NCBI RefSeq assembly: GCF_903994045.1
Contig: NZ_CAJEWD010000006.1
Coordinates: 124,001-188,000, forward strand
Source of the DNA: Jeotgalicoccus meleagridis
Lineage (GTDB): Bacteria > Bacillota > Bacilli > Staphylococcales > Salinicoccaceae
Direction: 5' to 3'
DNA length: 64,000 bases
This document shows, piece after piece, positions 55,903 through 63,775 of this stretch (position 1 is the stretch's first letter; each line of letters opens with the position of its first letter). The notes under the pieces were generated by a model that saw nothing but the letters and a program-made list of their open reading frames with translations, was not told the DNA's origin and searched no databases. A program made the translations under genes and the position numbers.

Positions 55903-57375
55903 CTATTTAAGACTACGGTCTGTATTTAAGGAATACTGTATTAATTGAATATGACAATCGCCAAATTCCGTTACAAATTCCACACCTTTAGCAGCTGTAC
56001 TTGGGAATATTCTAGAAGTCATTGTGTAGCGCCCACCATTGATAAAGATCTCTATACTCGATTGGTCAACAAAAATTCTTAAATTTTCTAAGTCCTCTTC
56101 TAAATCAAGGCTGCGTGTTGTACCATCTACATTATTAATTTCATCACCTGAAAAAGTACGATCTAAGGTCAATACTTGGCGCTCACTGTCGTAGCTAATC
56201 AAGGTTTCGTGACGCTCATTTTTTCTTAAATATATATGTAAGCTTGAGGCATTGTTCTCTAATATATTAACGATTAATTCATAACTTTCACCGTAGAAGT
56301 CAGTCAATTTTGCAGGATACTCACCAAAGTAACCTTCTGCTGTGATTTTCTCTCCTCTATATCGCTCTAAATTCGGATGTGGCTTCTGGATCAATCGATC
56401 TTCTTCAACTGATAAGAGTCTCGGTATCGTTAAAGCATTGACAGTACCATCTATTTTAGAAGGATAATCACTTTCTTCAGCTGCCATCCAAGCGAGCATC
56501 ACTCGATTGCCATTTTCATCTAAGGTTGTGATTGGACGATAAAAATCAAAGCCTCGATCGAGTTCATAAAACTCATCATGTAAATAGTAATTACCTGCTC
56601 TGTTGAGTTCACCTAACATATAACCAGATTGGTATATATTCCAAAAATTGTTGTCGAATTTATCTAGCCCTCTTGCGTTAAATATAAGAACAGAGTCCAT
56701 ATCTAGATCAAAAAACTCAGGACTTTCCCAGAGGTAACCAAAAGCCTTATAGCCTGTATCTAATAGCCCATCATATTTCAGCCTATCTAAGCTTGGTCCT
56801 CTATAGATTGCAATTCTCCCGAATTCTTCTTCATTCATTGTGCCAATGAGGACAACAATCTCATTATCTTTAACAAAAGCATAAGGTCCTCTAAAATATT
56901 TTTGACTGCCTTTAGGCAAATCTCTGATTATTGGCGTTGGATATTTATGAATCTTACCGTCTGTATTCATATATCCACCTAAAAGAGATATGAAATGCTC
57001 CTCTTCTTTTTCTCTTACACCACTGTACAAGTAAACAATCTCATTAAATATTTTAGACAGACTTCCACCGTAGATTCTATCTTGGTCGTACAAGCCACCT
57101 GGTCTGATTTTAATGCCTTCATTTTTAAAAGTGACCAAATCTTTAGAGGTCACATGGTAGATATACTTATAATCAGGTGTTTCATTTAGCCTTGCATCTG
57201 GTGACCATTCATAAAATATATGGTAAATACCATTGATGTAATTAAAACCTGTTGGTGCACCTAGAAAACCAAAAGGAGGTTGTACATGATATACCATTTT
57301 CCATTTTGAATCTTCAGCAAGCTGTAATCTTTCTTCAATTTCTTGTCGCTTCATTTCTTCAAATAATTTCGGCAT
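55903..57375 (-). CDS. GH32-family protein lacking two catalytic acids (probable pseudo-invertase)
   Basis: The 490-residue protein has the five-bladed propeller plus beta-sandwich plan of sucrose-6-phosphate hydrolases. The usual nucleophile motif WMNDPNG reads GFLGAPTG, so Asp is Ala40. The transition-state motif FRDP reads FRGP, with Gly163. Only the acid/base Glu is kept (YLWESPEF, Glu217, normally WECP). The C-terminal sandwich is conserved (LRIFVDQSSIEIFINGG). The frame is intact and has AGGAGG upstream. It starts 17 bases after tatC. Hydrolysis by the normal mechanism seems impossible; a binding or regulatory role, or a changed chemistry, is more likely. There is no signal peptide. Confidence 0.87.
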   Translation of the reverse strand: MPKLFEEMKRQEIEERLQLAEDSKWKMVYHVQPPFGFLGAPTGFNYINGIYHIFYEWSPDARLNETPDYKYIYHVTSKDLVTFKNEGIKIRPGGLYDQDRIYGGSLSKIFNEIVYLYSGVREKEEEHFISLLGGYMNTDGKIHKYPTPIIRDLPKGSQKYFRGPYAFVKDNEIVVLIGTMNEEEFGRIAIYRGPSLDRLKYDGLLDTGYKAFGYLWESPEFFDLDMDSVLIFNARGLDKFDNNFWNIYQSGYMLGELNRAGNYYLHDEFYELDRGFDFYRPITTLDENGNRVMLAWMAAEESDYPSKIDGTVNALTIPRLLSVEEDRLIQKPHPNLERYRGEKITAEGYFGEYPAKLTDFYGESYELIVNILENNASSLHIYLRKNERHETLISYDSERQVLTLDRTFSGDEINNVDGTTRSLDLEEDLENLRIFVDQSSIEIFINGGRYTMTSRIFPSTAAKGVEFVTEFGDCHIQLIQYSLNTDRSLK

Positions 57376-57392
57376 ATATGTTAACCTCCTTT

Positions 57393-58142
57393 TTATTTCA
57401 ATTCATCTTCGAGTAATTGTTGTTCTGCTTTTAAATATCTACGATAGCCAATTTTAGATACATAGATTGAAATTTCATAAAGAATAATCATCGGTACTGT
57501 TAATAGCAGATGCGTCATTAAGTCAGGTGGTGCAATCAATGCTGCTAAGACGAACATGATAAAATACGCATATTTTCTGTTTTTCTTCAAAAACATAGGT
57601 GTAATAATACCCAATTGTGTTAGGAACAGTACTATCACTGGTAACTGGAAGATCACACCAAATGGGAGCACCGTTCTAAATAAGAAAGCAAAGTACTCAT
57701 TGATTCCAATTGTCGTCTCAATTCCCATCTCAAAAGATAAATCAAAAGTAAATCCAATAATATAAGGCACAACAATGAAATAAGCAAATGACATTCCAAG
57801 TAGTAATAAAACCATAGCAATAGGAATATAAGATAAGGTGACTTTTCTTTCTTTTTCATATAAACCCGGTGCGATAAATGCCCATAATTGATATAAAATC
57901 ACTGGTAATATAATAATAAAAGCAATAATAACTATCACTACTAAGTATATTCTTAAAGGATCAGTCACCTGAAAAGCATGCATTTGAATATTTTCTGTCC
58001 ACGGTGCATTTTGCATTCTATAAATTAAAGGTTTAGAAAAGAAAAAACCGACAAATAATGCCGCGACAAAAAAGTACATAACAATCAATATTCTTTTTCT
58101 TAGTTCATCAAAATGCTCGGTAAACTCTCTTTCTTCATCCAT
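57393..58142 (-). CDS. tatC: Twin-arginine translocase subunit TatC
   Basis: The 249-residue protein has six membrane helices and the conserved N-terminal FTEHFDELRKRI (binding site for the twin-arginine signal) and FAYFIVVPY. With TatA it forms the minimal Gram-positive Tat system, which exports folded proteins. It follows tatA across an attenuator-like hairpin and is itself followed within 17 bases by the GH32-like gene. Confidence 0.96.
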   Translation of the reverse strand: MDEEREFTEHFDELRKRILIVMYFFVAALFVGFFFSKPLIYRMQNAPWTENIQMHAFQVTDPLRIYLVVIVIIAFIIILPVILYQLWAFIAPGLYEKERKVTLSYIPIAMVLLLLGMSFAYFIVVPYIIGFTFDLSFEMGIETTIGINEYFAFLFRTVLPFGVIFQLPVIVLFLTQLGIITPMFLKKNRKYAYFIMFVLAALIAPPDLMTHLLLTVPMIILYEISIYVSKIGYRRYLKAEQQLLEDELK

Positions 58143-58161
58143 ATTTAAAACTCACCTCTTT

Positions 58162-58184
58162 AAAAAGAGGCGGCTTTCGCCACC
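58162..58184 (-). terminator. Attenuator-like terminator between tatA and tatC
   Basis: On the minus strand GGTGGC-GAAA-GCCGCC forms a 6-bp stem with a GAAA tetraloop followed by TCTTTTT. Inside the operon it would lower tatC relative to tatA, fitting the excess of TatA needed for the pore. Confidence 0.75.
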
Positions 58185-58190
58185 CCTATT

Positions 58191-58448
58191 TTAAACTTCT
58201 GATTCAATTTTTTTTGGTTCTTCTTTTTTTGCGACAGTATCATCTGATTTATTTGTTTTGTCGTCATCATCGTCATCTTCTGCAAGTCCCTTAGTTGCAT
58301 CCTTAAATTCTTTAAGTGTAGAACCTACTGCACGACCAAATTGTGGTAATTTTTTTGGTCCAAAAATGATTAGGGCAACTACTGCGATGACAATTAAACT
58401 AACTGGCGTAACAGCCATAAGTGTATTTGGTAAAAGAATATCTATCAT
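58191..58448 (-). CDS. tatA: Twin-arginine translocase subunit TatA
   Basis: The 85-residue protein has one membrane helix, the hinge [14 protein letters not shown], the amphipathic helix [12 protein letters not shown] and an acidic/charged tail. This is the TatA pore-forming subunit. It lies 12 bases after rex. Confidence 0.95.
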   Translation of the reverse strand: MIDILLPNTLMAVTPVSLIVIAVVALIIFGPKKLPQFGRAVGSTLKEFKDATKGLAEDDDDDDKTNKSDDTVAKKEEPKKIESEV

Positions 58449-58460
58449 TTTATACCCCTC

Positions 58461-59093
58461 CTATTTGATTTTCATTTGGAAAAATAACGCCTGCAGTTCG
58501 ACTCCTAAGTCAATGCTATGTACTGTGACATCTGGAGTTGTATTCAGTCGGATAGGTGTGAAGTTAAGTATACCTTTAATGCCTGCTTCAATTAAACGAT
58601 CAGCAGTTTCTTGACCCGCTTCCATTGGCACAGTCATAATAGCAACTTCCACGTTTTCTATCTCGATGATTCTTTCTAAGTCGTCGACGCTATAGATCTC
58701 AATCCCATTTATTTTCTTTCCAATGAGTGCTTTATTGTTGTCAAAAGCACCAACTACGTTCATTTTATCATGAATGTTGGCAAATTTATAGTTCAACAAT
58801 GCGCTTCCGAGATTCCCTGCTCCAGCTAAAATAACATTTTTTACATCATTGCCCTGAATATGCTCTAGGAAGAATTTTAAAAGACTACTGACATTATAGC
58901 CATATCCTTTTCTTCCAAGTTCCCCAAAGTAGGAAAAATCCCGGCGGATGGTTGCTGAATCAATATCTAATGCCTCTGAAATTTGTCTTGATGAAACTCT
59001 GTCATTACCGTTGTGTTCTTCTTGTTTAAAATAACGATAATAGAGTGGCAATCGCTTCATAGTTGCATTAGGGATTTTTTTCTTGTTTACCAT
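58461..59093 (-). CDS. rex: Redox-sensing repressor Rex
   Basis: The 210-residue regulator has an N-terminal winged helix (ATMKRLPLYYRYF, SSRQISEALDIDSATIRRDFSYFG) and a Rossmann NADH-binding domain (VILAGAGNLGSALLNY). The C-terminal swapped helix ends GVELQALFFQMK. It represses fermentation and anaerobic respiration genes when NAD+/NADH is high. It heads the tight series rex-tatA-tatC-GH32-like, so the two Tat genes and the pseudo-invertase probably share its transcript. Confidence 0.96.
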   Translation of the reverse strand: MVNKKKIPNATMKRLPLYYRYFKQEEHNGNDRVSSRQISEALDIDSATIRRDFSYFGELGRKGYGYNVSSLLKFFLEHIQGNDVKNVILAGAGNLGSALLNYKFANIHDKMNVVGAFDNNKALIGKKINGIEIYSVDDLERIIEIENVEVAIMTVPMEAGQETADRLIEAGIKGILNFTPIRLNTTPDVTVHSIDLGVELQALFFQMKIK

Positions 59094-59220
59094 TCCCTTT
59101 TCACCTCTATAATTCTGTTCTTCCCATTATACCATAATATATATAGGCGAACATGGCTTTATCATGTCGAAATTTGTCAATTTATCATGTAAAATTATAA
59201 GAGAAATGAGGTCAGATATC

Positions 59221-61143
59221 ATGATACTTTTACAATTAGGAAATATTTCAAAAGCGTATGGTACAAATACCATCTTTGAACATATAGATTTAGAAGTTAA
59301 GTCAGGTGAAACTTTAGGTATCGTTGGAAAGAATGGTGCGGGTAAGTCCACCTTGATGAAAGTAATGGCAGATGTACTAACCTATGATTCGGGTACTTTA
59401 TCTATGCCTAAAAATGTCAATCACGGTTACCTGTCTCAACAGATGACATTAGAATCAAGCGAGACAGTTAAGAAAGAGATGGAAAAACCTTTTCTTCACA
59501 TCTTAAAAATGCAAGATGAGATGGTGAAAATTGCAGAATGGCTCAGTAGTCATGAATATACAGATAATGATTACGATGAGCAATTAAAACGTTATGAAAC
59601 GATTCAATTAGAATTTGAACGCTTGGATGGTTATACGGTCGATGCACAAATCCGTAGCGTCTTACTCGGCTTACAATTTACAGACAGTGATTTAGACAAG
59701 AAAGTTGATGATTTCTCAGGTGGTCAAAAAACACGACTAGCTCTTGGGAAGATGCTGCTTCACCGTCCAGACTTACTGCTCTTAGATGAGCCAACCAACC
59801 ATCTAGATATGGAAACTGTAGAATGGCTCGAACAATACTTGAAAAACTATTCTGGTGCAGTTGTGATTATCAGTCATGATCGCTACTTCCTCGACCGTAC
59901 AGTTGATAAGATTTTTGAACTTGAACTCGAGAGAGGGACACTTTATCACACTAACTACAGTGGTTACGTCAAAGAGAAAGAAAAAAATTATCGCCTTAAA
60001 ATGAAGCAATATGAAAGAGAACAAAGCGAAATCAAGCGCCTTGAAACCTTTATCGATAAAAATATCGCTAGAGCATCAACGTCAGGTATGGCAAAGGATA
60101 GACGGAAAAAACTAGAAATGATGGATAAGATGGACAAGCCATTTATCGATCGCTCTAGTGCCGATTTTAGGTTTACTATTCAAAGGGAAAGTGGAAACGA
60201 CGTTTTAAGAGTTAAGGACCTTACTATTGGTTATGAAGATTTAATTCTAAGAAAAGACTTATCCTTTAATCTCGATAAGGGAGAACGTCTAGCGATCTTA
60301 GGTCCTAACGGTATCGGTAAATCTACACTAGCTAAGACTATTGCCAAAATCATTCCAAAACTGAGTGGCGACATACAATATGGGACGAATGTGACTATCG
60401 GCTACTACGATCAAAAGCAAGCTGAATTTGTATCCCAAAACACAGTGTTAGAAGAGCTTTGGAAAGATTATCCTTCGATGAAAGAAAGTGACGTCAGAAA
60501 AATTTTAGGCCGTTTTCTCTTCACACAAGACGATGTAATGAAAAGAGTTAACGATTTAAGTGGTGGAGAAAAAGCGAGAATTCAACTCGCAAAATTGATG
60601 TTAGAAGAAAATAATCTCCTCATCCTAGATGAGCCGACCAACCACTTAGATATCGATTCAAAAGAAGTACTCGAACAAGCCTTAGAAAATTTCCCAGGCA
60701 CGATTATTGTCGTTTCCCATGACCGTTACTTTATCGATAAAATTGCTAACCGTGTCATGGAAATTGAACCGCATAAGGTACTACTAGTTAATGGAGATTA
60801 TAGCTACTTCTTGCATAAGAAAAAAGAATTAGAATTTAGCGTTCCTGTTGAAACTACCGAGAAAAAAGAAGAAGTTGGACTTGATTATCAAGCCCAGAAA
60901 CAAAGACGTAACGATATGAAACGCATCAAACGTCAAAGTGAGGAACTACAGGATGAAATCCAGAAGTTAGAAATTGAGCTCGATACTATAGAAGATAAAT
61001 TGGTGGCACCAGAAGTATTTAACGATTATGAAAAAGCTCAGGAATTAAATGAACGTTTAGAGCAGGTTAATCAGAGTATAGAAAAAGCCATGGCAGAATG
61101 GGAGAAAGCTGAAGATAAACTTTCTGAAATAGAGAATTATTAA
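59221..61143 (+). CDS. ABC-F family ATPase, YdiF/Uup-like
   Basis: The soluble protein of about 640 residues has two ABC domains: GKNGAGKST / FSGGQKTRLALGK / LLLLDEPTNHLD and GPNGIGKST / LSGGEKARIQLAK / LLILDEPTNHLD. They are joined by the typical charged ABC-F linker, and a C-terminal coiled coil (about 565-640) follows. It matches the YdiF subgroup of translation-associated ABC-F factors. The frame starts at 59164; the ATG at 59221 follows GAGGTC and gives the usual N-terminus. It is divergent from rex, as in B. subtilis ydiF. Role in ribosome rescue is inferred. Confidence 0.9.
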   Translation: MILLQLGNISKAYGTNTIFEHIDLEVKSGETLGIVGKNGAGKSTLMKVMADVLTYDSGTLSMPKNVNHGYLSQQMTLESSETVKKEMEKPFLHILKMQDEMVKIAEWLSSHEYTDNDYDEQLKRYETIQLEFERLDGYTVDAQIRSVLLGLQFTDSDLDKKVDDFSGGQKTRLALGKMLLHRPDLLLLDEPTNHLDMETVEWLEQYLKNYSGAVVIISHDRYFLDRTVDKIFELELERGTLYHTNYSGYVKEKEKNYRLKMKQYEREQSEIKRLETFIDKNIARASTSGMAKDRRKKLEMMDKMDKPFIDRSSADFRFTIQRESGNDVLRVKDLTIGYEDLILRKDLSFNLDKGERLAILGPNGIGKSTLAKTIAKIIPKLSGDIQYGTNVTIGYYDQKQAEFVSQNTVLEELWKDYPSMKESDVRKILGRFLFTQDDVMKRVNDLSGGEKARIQLAKLMLEENNLLILDEPTNHLDIDSKEVLEQALENFPGTIIVVSHDRYFIDKIANRVMEIEPHKVLLVNGDYSYFLHKKKELEFSVPVETTEKKEEVGLDYQAQKQRRNDMKRIKRQSEELQDEIQKLEIELDTIEDKLVAPEVFNDYEKAQELNERLEQVNQSIEKAMAEWEKAEDKLSEIENY

Positions 61144-61193
61144 AGCAAGTTAACCCTATGTTCGGGGGAAATTTACAATTCTCGAAAAATAAG

Positions 61194-61332
61194 TTATCCA
61201 CAGACAAAAAGTTGGCTTCATCAGATTTTCAGATAGTTATCCACAAAATACATACTTATTAACAGACTTATACACAAAGTAATACACAAGTATCTGCTTT
61301 TTATGCACAAGTTATCCACAGTTTGTGGACAA
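61194..61332. promoter_or_regulatory. DnaA-box cluster
   Basis: Five matches to TTATNCACA lie on the plus strand: TTATCCACA at 61194, 61237 and 61312, TTATACACA at 61268, and TTATGCACA at 61301. A one-mismatch box is inverted at 61324-61332 (TGTGGACAA), and a weaker TAATACACA is at 61280. No dnaA or dnaN gene is present, so this is not oriC. It resembles the extra-origin DnaA-box clusters of B. subtilis that bind DnaA and delay initiation. Confidence 0.9.
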
Positions 61333-61434
61333 AACGTACGTTCTATCTTGACATGTAACTTCAAAGCCAAACGCAATATTAAGTGAATAAGTGTTCGAAA
61401 AAAATAATTGAGATAAAACTTTCCCATAATAAAT

Positions 61435-61521
61435 AAGCCGGACGTTAGCTTTTCAGGGGCATCGCGTGAGCCTGTAGTCTCACGCAGATGCTATTCCCCC
61501 TAGAAGTCTAACGTCCGGCTT
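61435..61521. terminator. Long composite hairpin, probable bidirectional terminator
   Basis: Outer arms AAGCCGGACGTTAG and CTAACGTCCGGCTT pair perfectly over 14 bp. Inside, AGGGG faces CCCCCT, GCATC faces GATGC, and CGTGAG faces CTCACG, giving one nearly continuous stem of 87 bases with small bulges. It is flanked by AT-rich DNA and T runs. It lies between the convergent ABC-F and glyoxalase-fold genes. With the DnaA boxes it accounts for the 438-base gap at 61144-61581. It is much longer than the other terminators here, so a structured RNA is also possible. Confidence 0.7.
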
Positions 61522-61581
61522 TTAATTTATCATCGCTTATTTTTCTATATCTATAGGACTTATATCCCAGCTTTTTTCTAC

Positions 61582-62019
61582 TTATTCTCCGTTAAACATC
61601 CACTCTACACCATATGGATCTTTAACACCGCCGAAGTGAGATGACCATTCTGTTGGACCTAGTTCCATAGTCACTTCACAACCAGCATCAACTGCTCTGT
61701 TATAAAAATCTGTAATTACTTTAACTTCTTCTTCATTATTTGAATCAAAGGTAAAGACGTTGATGGCTCCTGAGTTATCGATTTCTTTTTGTCCCCAAGT
61801 CGAGCTTACCATGAATGGTTGGTCTAAAATCTTAAACGAGGCATTCATCACAAACGTTTCAGCTTCTTCTTCTGTCATACCCATTTGTTCTAAGCCATCT
61901 TTAAACATTGGATTAGACGCTAATGCTATTTCAACTTCTGTAGCTCCAAATTTTTCTTCATAGAACTTTAAAGCGCCAAGGGCATCCGCAAAATTAAAGT
62001 ACTGGACATTTTTAATCAT
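61582..62019 (-). CDS. VOC (glyoxalase/PhnB-like) family protein
   Basis: The 145-residue single-domain vicinal-oxygen-chelate protein has VQYFNFADALGALKFYEEKFG, then a variable middle, and a C-terminal WSSHFGGVKDPYGVEWMFNG. This is the PhnB/3-demethylubiquinone-methyltransferase-like subgroup often annotated as glyoxalase. GGAGTGAGT precedes the ATG. No link to the phn operon is implied by the PhnB name. Substrate unknown. Confidence 0.85.
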   Translation of the reverse strand: MIKNVQYFNFADALGALKFYEEKFGATEVEIALASNPMFKDGLEQMGMTEEEAETFVMNASFKILDQPFMVSSTWGQKEIDNSGAINVFTFDSNNEEEVKVITDFYNRAVDAGCEVTMELGPTEWSSHFGGVKDPYGVEWMFNGE

Positions 62020-62072
62020 CGACTCACTCCCAAAATAGTTTTTACATCCTTACATACCCTATTTAAGAGTTT

Positions 62073-63524
62073 TTAACGAACTTCAACTAAATTTTGGTTT
62101 TCGATTTTGTAAACATAATCAGCGACTCTATTAACAAAATATTTATCATGAGAAGTCAAAATAATTGTGCCTGTATAAGCATCAATAAATTTCTCCAAAG
62201 CTTCTATTGTATTTATATCGATAAAATTCGTCGGTTCATCCATAATAATCACATTAGATGGTTCGACAAACATTAGTGCTAGAGATACTTTAGTCGCTTC
62301 TCCACCACTCAATTTATTTACAGGTTTAAGAGTTTCATCGATTGTGAAACCTAGGTTGATTAAAACAGCTCTAATTCTATCAGCAGATAACTTCGATTGA
62401 TTTAAAAGAAAGTCTAGAACTGAGGAATCTCCCTGTAATTTGTAGTCCATCTGTTTGTAAAAGCCAAATTTCACTTTTGGAGAAAGTTCAAATCCTTCTT
62501 TTTCATTGATTAGATCATTCAAGAAGCTAGACTTTCCTGAACCGTTACTGCCTGTAATAGCAATGGTACTTCCTAATGGGAATTGAAAACTAACCTGGTC
62601 TAACAGTAATTTTTCGCCTCTAGTAACTGAGACATCTCTTCCCATAATCGGAAACTTATTATGCATTTCTAAGTCTTTAGACATAGGGAACTGAACTTCT
62701 TTAGTCGCTAGTGGTGAAGATGTTTCTTTTAACTGACTTAAGCGACTTTCCATAGCTTTTACTGCTTTAAAAGCTTGTTTTTGCACTGTATCTTTTTGTT
62801 TTGAGCTCGCTAAGCGACTTGGCTTAATGTCATTACCTTTAGCTTTTCCAGCGAGTTTTTCAGCCTTAGCAGATTTTTCTTCTATAGAAGCTTGAAGTCT
62901 TTCTTTTTCTTTTATCATTTTTTCATGCTCGTACGCTTGTTCTAATTCTTCTTTTTCTTTCGCTTCGATATAATCATCATAATTGCCGTTAAATTCTCTT
63001 ATAGAACCATCAGATATTTCCCATATTTTACTTGCAAGTTGGTTAATGAAATATCGGTCATGACTGACAAAAATTAAAGTGCCGTAATAATATCTCAATT
63101 CTTCTATGAGATAATCAATACTTTCCTTATCTAGATGCGTTGTTGGTTCATCAAGTAATAGTCCTAGCTGATAGTTCGATAAAGCTTTGACGATTCTAAA
63201 TTTTGTCTGTTCTCCGCCACTCATTCCCTCATTGTCTGGAACATTTAAGCGACTCAACATTTCAAAGTCCATATCATTATCACTTTTGTATGTTGATTCT
63301 TCTATTTGTTTAAAGTAGTTAAATTCGTTTTCCTTTTGAACTTGACCACTATACTCTTCTAATTCACCCGCGAGTAATTTTAATAAGGTCGATTTACCCG
63401 ACCCATTCTTACCTACAATTGCAATTCGATCATTAACATAGGCAGATAATTCATCGATATCGAAGATATCCTTATTGCCAAAACTTACTGATATATCTTT
63501 TAATTTTATAGTTAAATCATTCAT
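62073..63524 (-). CDS. Antibiotic-resistance type ABC-F protein (Msr/Vga-like)
   Basis: The ABC-F protein of about 483 residues has two ATPase domains: GKNGSGKST / MSGGEQTKF / LLLDEPTTHLD and GSNGSGKSS / LSGGEATKVSLA / IIMDEPTNFID. The inter-domain linker contains RLASSKQKDTVQKQAFKAVK, which closely recalls MsrA (RLSASKEKGTVEKAAQKQAK). Length (MsrA is 488) and linker place it with ribosome-protecting resistance factors against macrolides, streptogramins, lincosamides or pleuromutilins. The ATG at 63524 follows AAGGAG; the GTG at 63536 overlaps that site. A leader with two short ORFs and a terminator precedes it. Spectrum is unknown. Confidence 0.87.
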   Translation of the reverse strand: MNDLTIKLKDISVSFGNKDIFDIDELSAYVNDRIAIVGKNGSGKSTLLKLLAGELEEYSGQVQKENEFNYFKQIEESTYKSDNDMDFEMLSRLNVPDNEGMSGGEQTKFRIVKALSNYQLGLLLDEPTTHLDKESIDYLIEELRYYYGTLIFVSHDRYFINQLASKIWEISDGSIREFNGNYDDYIEAKEKEELEQAYEHEKMIKEKERLQASIEEKSAKAEKLAGKAKGNDIKPSRLASSKQKDTVQKQAFKAVKAMESRLSQLKETSSPLATKEVQFPMSKDLEMHNKFPIMGRDVSVTRGEKLLLDQVSFQFPLGSTIAITGSNGSGKSSFLNDLINEKEGFELSPKVKFGFYKQMDYKLQGDSSVLDFLLNQSKLSADRIRAVLINLGFTIDETLKPVNKLSGGEATKVSLALMFVEPSNVIIMDEPTNFIDINTIEALEKFIDAYTGTIILTSHDKYFVNRVADYVYKIENQNLVEVR

Positions 63525-63568
63525 TATAATTTGCACTCCTTATGAGCTTGCAAACTATATTTAGGCAT

Positions 63569-63594
63569 TAAAAAAGACAGCTTTAAGCTGTCTT
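63569..63594 (-). terminator. Leader terminator upstream of the resistance ABC-F gene
   Basis: AAGACAGCTT and AAGCTGTCTT form a perfect stem followed by T run on the minus strand, 45 bases before the ABC-F start. The stop codon of the second leader ORF lies in its apex. Confidence 0.88.
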
Positions 63595-63627
63595 AACCGT
63601 ACTATTTATAGAGTTAAAAATGGACAT
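63583..63627 (-). CDS. Leader peptide uORF2, 14 residues
   Basis: The peptide is MSIFNSINSTVKTA. AAAGGG lies 6 bases before its ATG. The stop TAA is inside the apex of the terminator hairpin, so a ribosome finishing or stalling here would cover the 5' arm. It is short and without homology evidence, but its start signal and placement suggest it is translated. Confidence 0.5.
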   Translation of the reverse strand: MSIFNSINSTVKTA

Positions 63628-63677
63628 ACTAATCCCTTTAAAAATATAGTTTGGACAAGACTTTTGAATTTATTTAA

Positions 63678-63719
63678 TTATCGATTCAAAAATGCAGTCC
63701 AAATACGAGGGATTCCCAT
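63678..63719 (-). CDS. Leader peptide uORF1, 13 residues
   Basis: The peptide is MGIPRIWTAFLNR. AAGGAG lies 8 bases before the ATG. The MGI opening recalls the ErmC leader (MGIFSIF). Its coding sequence pairs with the downstream leader segment at 63650-63656, so a drug-stalled ribosome would change the folding of the leader. Translation is predicted, not shown. Confidence 0.6.
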   Translation of the reverse strand: MGIPRIWTAFLNR

Positions 63720-63749
63720 TTTTTTCACTCCTTAAAATTATTTACATAC

Positions 63750-63758
63750 ATTATAACA
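63750..63758 (-). promoter_or_regulatory. Extended -10 promoter of the ABC-F leader
   Basis: TGTTATAAT on the minus strand is an extended -10 (TGnTATAAT) with no clear -35. Transcription would start near 63743, giving a leader of about 220 bases. Confidence 0.6.
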
Positions 63759-63775
63759 AAGTTTTTGTCTTTATG

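Larger units (their letters stand above)
63551..63653 (-). promoter_or_regulatory. Attenuator region of the ABC-F leader (competing pairings)
   Basis: CAAACTATATTT (63551-63562 on plus) is the exact inverse complement of AAATATAGTTTG (63642-63653), so the RNA can pair across the terminator. The upstream partner can instead pair with uORF1: TTTGGAC (63650-63656) with GTCCAAA (63697-63703), reinforced by TTTTGAAT (63662-63669) with ATTCAAAA (63684-63691). Mutually exclusive pairings of this kind are the hallmark of antibiotic-sensing leaders. Confidence 0.65.

Noticed and set aside
57240-57300. Sequencing error explaining the GH32 nucleophile loss
   Set aside because: Both catalytic aspartates are replaced, at separate sites, in an otherwise intact frame.
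61194-61332. The DnaA-box cluster as chromosomal origin oriC
   Set aside because: There is no dnaA, dnaN or rpmH nearby and no clear AT-rich unwinding element with trios; the neighbours match the gcp/ydiF region instead.
61582-62019. The VOC protein as a phosphonate gene (phnB)
   Set aside because: PhnB naming is historical; the gene is 44 kb from the phn operon and the fold is widespread.
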